Assembly (NCBI GenBank): GCA_950295325.1
Contig: OX485807.1
Location: 29,607,666 to 29,671,665 of the forward strand
Source of the DNA: Polytrichum commune
Lineage: Eukaryota > Streptophyta > Polytrichopsida > Polytrichales > Polytrichaceae
Direction of reading: 5' to 3'
DNA length: 64,000 nt
The position numbers were made by a program, and so were the translations under genes. The notes beneath the pieces were generated by a model, which saw only the letters and a list, made by a program, of their open reading frames with translations, was not told the DNA's origin and did not search any database. Positions 59,101-64,000 of the stretch are shown in pieces (within the stretch, counting starts at the first letter, position 1; each line of letters begins with the position of its first letter).

Positions 59101-62100
59101 AAGTTCTCGAACACTTAACTGACACCTTCTCCTTATATTCTTGCCCTTGAGCCTTCCCCCAAACCATATGGGTGAATGCTCCACGCTTCTTGCGCGCGAC
59201 TCCTTCTCCTTCTCTCCCAGGAACATTGTTTTCGCTCAACTGCTTCGCAGAACAGACTCCTTCAACATGGAAAGATGTTTCTTTCCCAACCAATATCAAT
59301 CACTTTACTCAATGCAGACCTTCATGGACGACACTAAACAGAATTCCAATCAATCTTCAAACTTTATTCGAACAGGGAAAAATACTATTACAGAAAGAGC
59401 TTCACACTCAATTCTGCAAAGAGGTTATGTTGAAACTTAATTAATTAGGCACGCATAATTTTATATCTCTCCCCTCACCGAAAGATACAAGATTCTCGTA
59501 CTTACTACGCACAATTCACGTGGAAGCTGGTTTAGCAAAGATTCCTCCTTTCTCAGGAACTCACAGGGATAAAATCTTCGACTCATTCTATCACAATTAA
59601 TGAAGGCATTTTATTCAATTCCAAGGGATAACTTCAGAATCTACTACCGTAACAAGTCTCCAATCTCCTTTCCCAAGAAAAATCACACAAGACTCGCTCC
59701 TACCTTTCGCAGGGATGACAAAGGATTCTAGTGCATGCTTCCCACACTACACAAGAACACTAATGAGTATAACTCGCTTCTTTCTCGACGAGAATCAATT
59801 ATATGGACTTCTTATCTATCAATTTAACCTTACTGGCGAGTAGCGTAGACTTTTAAGTTTCAGAACCTGGTTGAGATTTCGATTCGATTCTTCCCTCAAT
59901 AACTAGCTCTCAGAGTTGTGAACAGGTCATAACATTAAGCAAAATCAATTAGCCCCTTTCACATGGTTCAACTCCAAAGATTACACTCGTACTTAGATGC
60001 AGTCACACTATGACTTTCTGCACATCAAGTTTCTTTAGAAGAATTACGTAAGATCACTTTAGTGTTTAAATGATTCTGACTCTCACTCCAAGAGGATTGC
60101 TACAACTTCTTTTACTGAGTTGTCAAGATTAATTTATGCACTTATTCGCGATGGCATTTCACATTCGATTCATGAATCATGGCCCCGAATAAGAATATTA
60201 GATTCAAAGCATTCAAATTGCTTCACGCAGTTTCACTTCTGTCACATACTAACATCGGTCGCAACACATTTAAAGAAATCAAATAACCATGATTCCCTCA
60301 AGGATGTAATTTATCAAAGACTCTTCCTTCGACCCAAGAGTTTCACACTCTTGTCTCTGTAAATTATGTCTTCACAAGATTTAAAAACACACATCAAGAC
60401 TCACTCCCTTCACAGGAATAAGGTATTACAACTTCAATCTGGATTCTTCCCGAACCAGGGAAGCACAAATTGATGTAATCGATTCACAACAAACACCAAC
60501 ACAACACATTTACTCCTCACACTTACAAATGATGAAATAGCTTCACGCTATTATATTATGTAGGATAAAATGTACATTCAAAAGGGGCTTCACACCCAAG
60601 CTGGAATTGCTCAAAAACTACGAGACAAGGGAGGCTTTCTTCTCGAGAGGAACTATCTTCTCCTCCCCCTCTTCTTCTCTATACCCCCTGAGTTAACTTC
60701 CTCGTCTCTTGGAACCAGATCTCATGAGGCTCTTCAACTTAGTCACATGCCTATTGTCCTGCCCAAAAGTCACTTCCTCTTGGAAACTAATTCAGATGAA
60801 TTAAATGAGTAACTTTTGACTCATTTCCACTAACCGATCACTAATCATTTACTTTAGTGCTCATTTGGCATTCTAATATACATATTGAGTTCATATTTTG
60901 CCAAAATTCAAAAATGTCTATATCTAGACTAAAAATCTGTACCACAGGGAAGAAGGTGAGGGAGAACAGCCGAAGGGCGGCGGAGGAATGGTCACCTCCT
61001 TGCAGAAAACATTGAGACCTGCCCAAGGGTGAGGGGCTGGATGCAACCTTGGAGGGCGGCATTGCGAGGGCAGTAGGGCGGCCTGGGATTCGAAGGAATT
61101 CAGCTGGGGGAAAACCAAAATAGCTGGGTCTCAGGCATGGAGGGAGTATGTGGGGAGGCGAGGACGTACCCCTCCGAAGAGGCCAATCTACGACAAAACA
61201 ACCACGGATTGAAGCAAGAATGGTTGCAGCTGGGTATAAGGGGCGGTGTAACTCCCTGAACCGAATCAGACTATAGGCGGGTACAATGTGGGCATGAAGG
61301 GAGGAGAATCGTGATGAAAGGAGGACTCGACTAGACCGCATTTGGCAGATAGCCAGTGAGCAGTGAAGAAGTAATTGGATGAATCGAGAAGTGGTTGAAT
61401 CAGGTAGGCATGTGCCTCGGCTGGAACGGGGTCGAGCAGCAGATTCAAGGCCAGGCTATTAAGCCGGGAAGAGAGAGCGCTCAACTTCGACGGTGAAGGA
61501 GAACTCTGAGGGACCAGTTGCCGAGAACCGAAGTTTGAAGAGCTAGCGGCTGGGACACAGAGGCTGGCAGCTAACTGTGACGGGCGCACAGTCCCGGTTG
61601 GACAACGTAGATTCATGGGCGGAGTGAGTGGACTAAGAAGGGAAGACCGCATTTGGCCATTAGATCAAGGCAACTGGGACCCCAGGTGAAAAGCCTGGCT
61701 TATGTAGGGAAGGGCAGGGGTATGAAAATGTGGAGAGAAGGCATAGCTAGGGGGTTTTAGGGGAAAGGCCGGGGGTGCAAGAGCATCAACTAACCACCAT
61801 ATGTTAGGGTGGTCTCATGGTCATGGTTCGCCCGGTTAAATAAACTAGTTTATGTGGTATTTTGATACGTTTAGGAATGGGGGAGCTTGTTAGTAAGATG
61901 GGTTAGTGTCAGGGGATCCCGGGTGGAGGAGCATTTGTTAGTGCTCCAGTGTGGTAGGTGCAATAAAGGATTTTATTATGTGACAAGGGTGAATCCTGGT
62001 ACCAATTTTTGGTGTGAGAATGCATGAGAAATACATGGGAGTGCCAAGCCCTCACTTGGACTAAGATGCATAAGGGTGGGAGGTTTGGCCTCACATACGT

Positions 62101-63226
62101 GGAGATCCAATCCCTTTTGCTTGTCTAGGGTTTTACGCATTTGAGCAGAATACATTGCCATTTTGCATTGCCCACATGTGAACACCCGTGGGACACCCCC
62201 CTCTCTTCTGAGTCAACTCAAGTCCCACAGGTGAACACCCGTGGGATACGCCACCTATTCCTCACTCATCTCAAGATTCATGGGCGTTCACCCGTGGGAC
62301 TTGAAATAGCCACTTTCGCATTGATAGGTTGGAAATATCTACTTTCACATAGTCAGATTTGAAATAACCACTTTCATACTGTCAATTCTCAACGTTTAAA
62401 ATAACCGCTTTCACACTAACAACCCTACATACGCACATGTAATGGGAACTCACCAAATTTCTTTGGTGGGCTTATTGCAATTGTTGTTCAATTTCAATAT
62501 AAGTTCTTACACAAAACAAAACAAAAGTGCAGGTGTTTCAAACAAATATACATTCAAACATTTGCACTTTCATACATTGAAGAATACAATTTTGGAACCT
62601 ATTGCAAGACATTCTTCACATAATTTCAAAACCTATAGCAACACATTCTTCACACAATTTCATAATCTAATCAATGCAACACATTCTTCATACAGTTTCA
62701 TACCCTAATGCAACACGCCCTTCATACAATTTCAAAACCTAATGCAACATATTCTTCACACATTCTTCACACAAATAGAAAACAACACAATCTTCACACA
62801 TAAGCAAGACATTCTTCACACATTCTTCACACAAATAAAAAACAACACATTCTTCACACATCCTTCATACAAATTTAAAGCAACATTTTCTACACACAAG
62901 CAACACATTTTCTCCACACATTTCTCACACCTAAAGGCACAAGCAACACATTGCAAAGAAGAACTTGAATTGTAGCAAATTTCAAAAAAGGAGGAACAAG
63001 AGATAGACAAACTTACAACAAGTTTATGATTCTAGCAATTATGGTTCCAAGATTCTTCTCACAAGTTTCTAGTTCCAAGTCACTCTAACAATTTGACTTC
63101 TAACAATTCTGCTTCTAACAATTATGGTTTCAAGATTCACACTATTCTAGGGTTTTGGATTCCCTCCTCAACACCTCAATAGAGTTTCTAATTTCATACC
63201 CTACATCTTATTTGGGTTTCCCACAA
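59101..63226. other. Unassigned accessory DNA
   Basis: No domain-bearing gene is recognised. A G+C-rich block at about 60940-61700 has open frames on the minus strand that are Pro/Ser/Arg-rich and look composition-driven; GACCGCATTTGGC occurs twice in it (61335 and 61645). Three copies of the dispersed palindrome cluster at 62171-62298. From about 62560 to 62960 there is a loose tandem of AACACATTCTTCACACAA. Confidence 0.4.
62560..62960 (+). repeat. Degenerate tandem repeat around ACATTCTTCACACAA
   Basis: The phrase CAACACATTCTTCACACAA, or close variants, recurs roughly every 30-45 bases through the segment with A+T-rich spacers. Open frames through it on both strands are periodic and not considered genes. 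Confidence 0.7.
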
Positions 63227-63227
63227 C

Positions 63228-64000
63228 TTAGGGCCGGTTCACACTATGGCCAAACTTCGAGAGGAGAAGCGCTTCGACCAATCAAAATGCAGGAATGCCC
63301 AAAGGCCGTCCTCTCGGCTTTCACACTAGAGGCCGAAGTCCAAAGGACGTCGCCTCCAAAAGCGCCTAGGTGGCAGCACTTCTAGGAAGTTTTGGCGCCA
63401 AGAGTTCGGCCTCTTGAGCAAAGTTTGGGTCGAGCAAAATGCTCAACCCAAACTTCCGTCGAGAGGCCGAATTTTTTTTCCATTAAAATATTCAAAATCT
63501 GACAAGATCTGGACCGTTGGATGGAAAAGGCAGATTTTTTCAAGGGATAAAGTGGGTCGTCTCTCTCTTCTCGCCCTCTTTCTCTTGTGCGCTTGTTTTT
63601 GGTTCAATTTTTTTTGCGCTTGTTTTTGCTGGTTTGATTCAATTTTTTTTTCGCAATTTTTTTTTCATGGAGCAATTATCTCAAAACGGAGAGTTCTTTA
63701 GCCAAGAGAGGTGGATGGGGTTAGAGAATGTTTTGAGTGTGAACTCTTTTGGTGCATTTCGGCCATATTCAGCACCTACTAGAGAGGAAAGAGAGAAAGA
63801 GGTGGAAGTTGAGAGAGTTGAAGAGAGAAATGTTGAAGAAGAGAATGATTGTGAGATAATAGGGAGTTCAAAGAAAAGAGCTGCCCCAAGAAAGAAGGCT
63901 ACCCCAAAGAAGAAACCTACACAAGTTGAAGTGAAGGTTGAAGGAGAGGAAGGAAATCGAAATTGGCTAGATTCAGAGGTGTATCAACTCATTGCTTTGA
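63228..64000 (+). mobile_element. PIF/Harbinger-like transposon, left part, cut by the window edge
   Basis: After TTA (63228-63230), the expected 3-bp target sequence, the DNA reads GGGCCGGTTCACACTATGGC, a typical PIF/Harbinger-style terminus. A long, internally inverted leader follows (CTCGACGGAAGTTTGGGTTG-like arms at about 63420-63470). A coding region starts at 63667. The right end lies outside the window. Confidence 0.6.
63667..64000 (+). CDS. SANT/Myb-like DNA-binding protein of a PIF/Harbinger-type element, 5' part
   Basis: The frame is open from the ATG at 63667 to the window end (111 codons), so the protein is incomplete. The N-terminus is Gln/Phe-rich and is followed by a charged Glu/Arg region and a basic stretch (KKRAAPRKKATPKKKP, residues about 78-93) that may act as a nuclear signal. 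The last visible residues, NWLDSEVYQLIAL, match the start of the trihelix/SANT-like domain in the accessory DNA-binding protein encoded by PIF/Harbinger elements. In that family this protein helps import the transposase into the nucleus. The position just inside a Harbinger-type terminus supports the call. Confidence 0.55.
   Translation, partial: MEQLSQNGEFFSQERWMGLENVLSVNSFGAFRPYSAPTREEREKEVEVERVEERNVEEENDCEIIGSSKKRAAPRKKATPKKKPTQVEVKVEGEEGNRNWLDSEVYQLIAL

Noticed and set aside
60841-61652. Two long minus-strand frames rich in Pro, Ser and Arg
   Set aside because: They overlap in a G+C-rich patch, have no domains, and look composition-driven.
62742-62975. 77-codon frame with repeated HTFFTQ-like text
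   Set aside because: It is a translation of the ACATTCTTCACACAA tandem repeat.
1-64000. CRISPR arrays, bacterial operons, rRNA genes
   Set aside because: Spliced genes and plant-type transposons show a plant nuclear context. The regular repeats found (47, 53 and 61 bp) have no unique spacers.

Overview
This is a nuclear plant window: compact, spliced, single-copy genes lie between long A+T-rich stretches full of decayed transposons. The mix suggests a land plant, more likely seed-free (moss, lycophyte or fern grade) than a flowering plant. The signs are a plant-type ORC5, a U-box/armadillo E3 ligase, pogo/Tigger-like transposase relics, a LINE tail unlike the usual angiosperm ones, and an inositol 5-phosphatase with two C2-like regions. 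The species assignment is inference.

Three conventional genes can be modelled exon by exon. ORC5 (4229-8395, +, 7 exons, 539 aa) is an origin recognition complex subunit. A PUB42/43/44-like U-box plus armadillo-repeat E3 ligase (9451-15394, -, 8 exons, 1003 aa) converges on it tail to tail. A C2 / inositol-polyphosphate 5-phosphatase / C2 protein (30193-33508, -, 4 exons, about 716 aa) stands alone. Intron phases are consistent at every junction of these models. They act in replication licensing, ubiquitin tagging and phosphoinositide turnover, and nothing in the sequence links them functionally.

The rest is mostly mobile DNA. Several non-autonomous transposons can be bounded to the base by target-site duplications (TSDs): a G-rich hAT-like element (18093-18927, TSD GTCCACAC), an element with poly-G/poly-C termini (19701-20044, TSD AGCAATGC), a MULE-like foldback (40276-40635, 9-bp TSD), and a nested pair of hAT-like elements (45560-46430 and 45890-46298, each with a perfect 8-bp TSD). 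Two pogo/Tigger-like copies (599-2004 and about 40.77-43.2 kb) are decayed, and the second carries a 754-bp insertion. A LINE 3' fragment lies near 21.5 kb. A PIF/Harbinger-like element starts at 63231 and runs off the right edge with the start of a SANT/Myb-like protein.

From 48 to 62 kb lies an unusual accessory region: minus-strand open frames, two related LTR/primer-site-like junctions (52.7 and 58.0 kb), a 47-bp minisatellite and at least ten copies of a 22-bp near-palindrome. Within it, one broken gene (54.3-57.3 kb) begins with a spliced mimic of the histone H3 tail, followed by a coiled region and a possible NGQH (ParB/DGQHR-like) segment. Its neighbour encodes an FCP1-like phosphatase domain with an altered catalytic motif. 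This cluster is the best candidate for an undescribed system.
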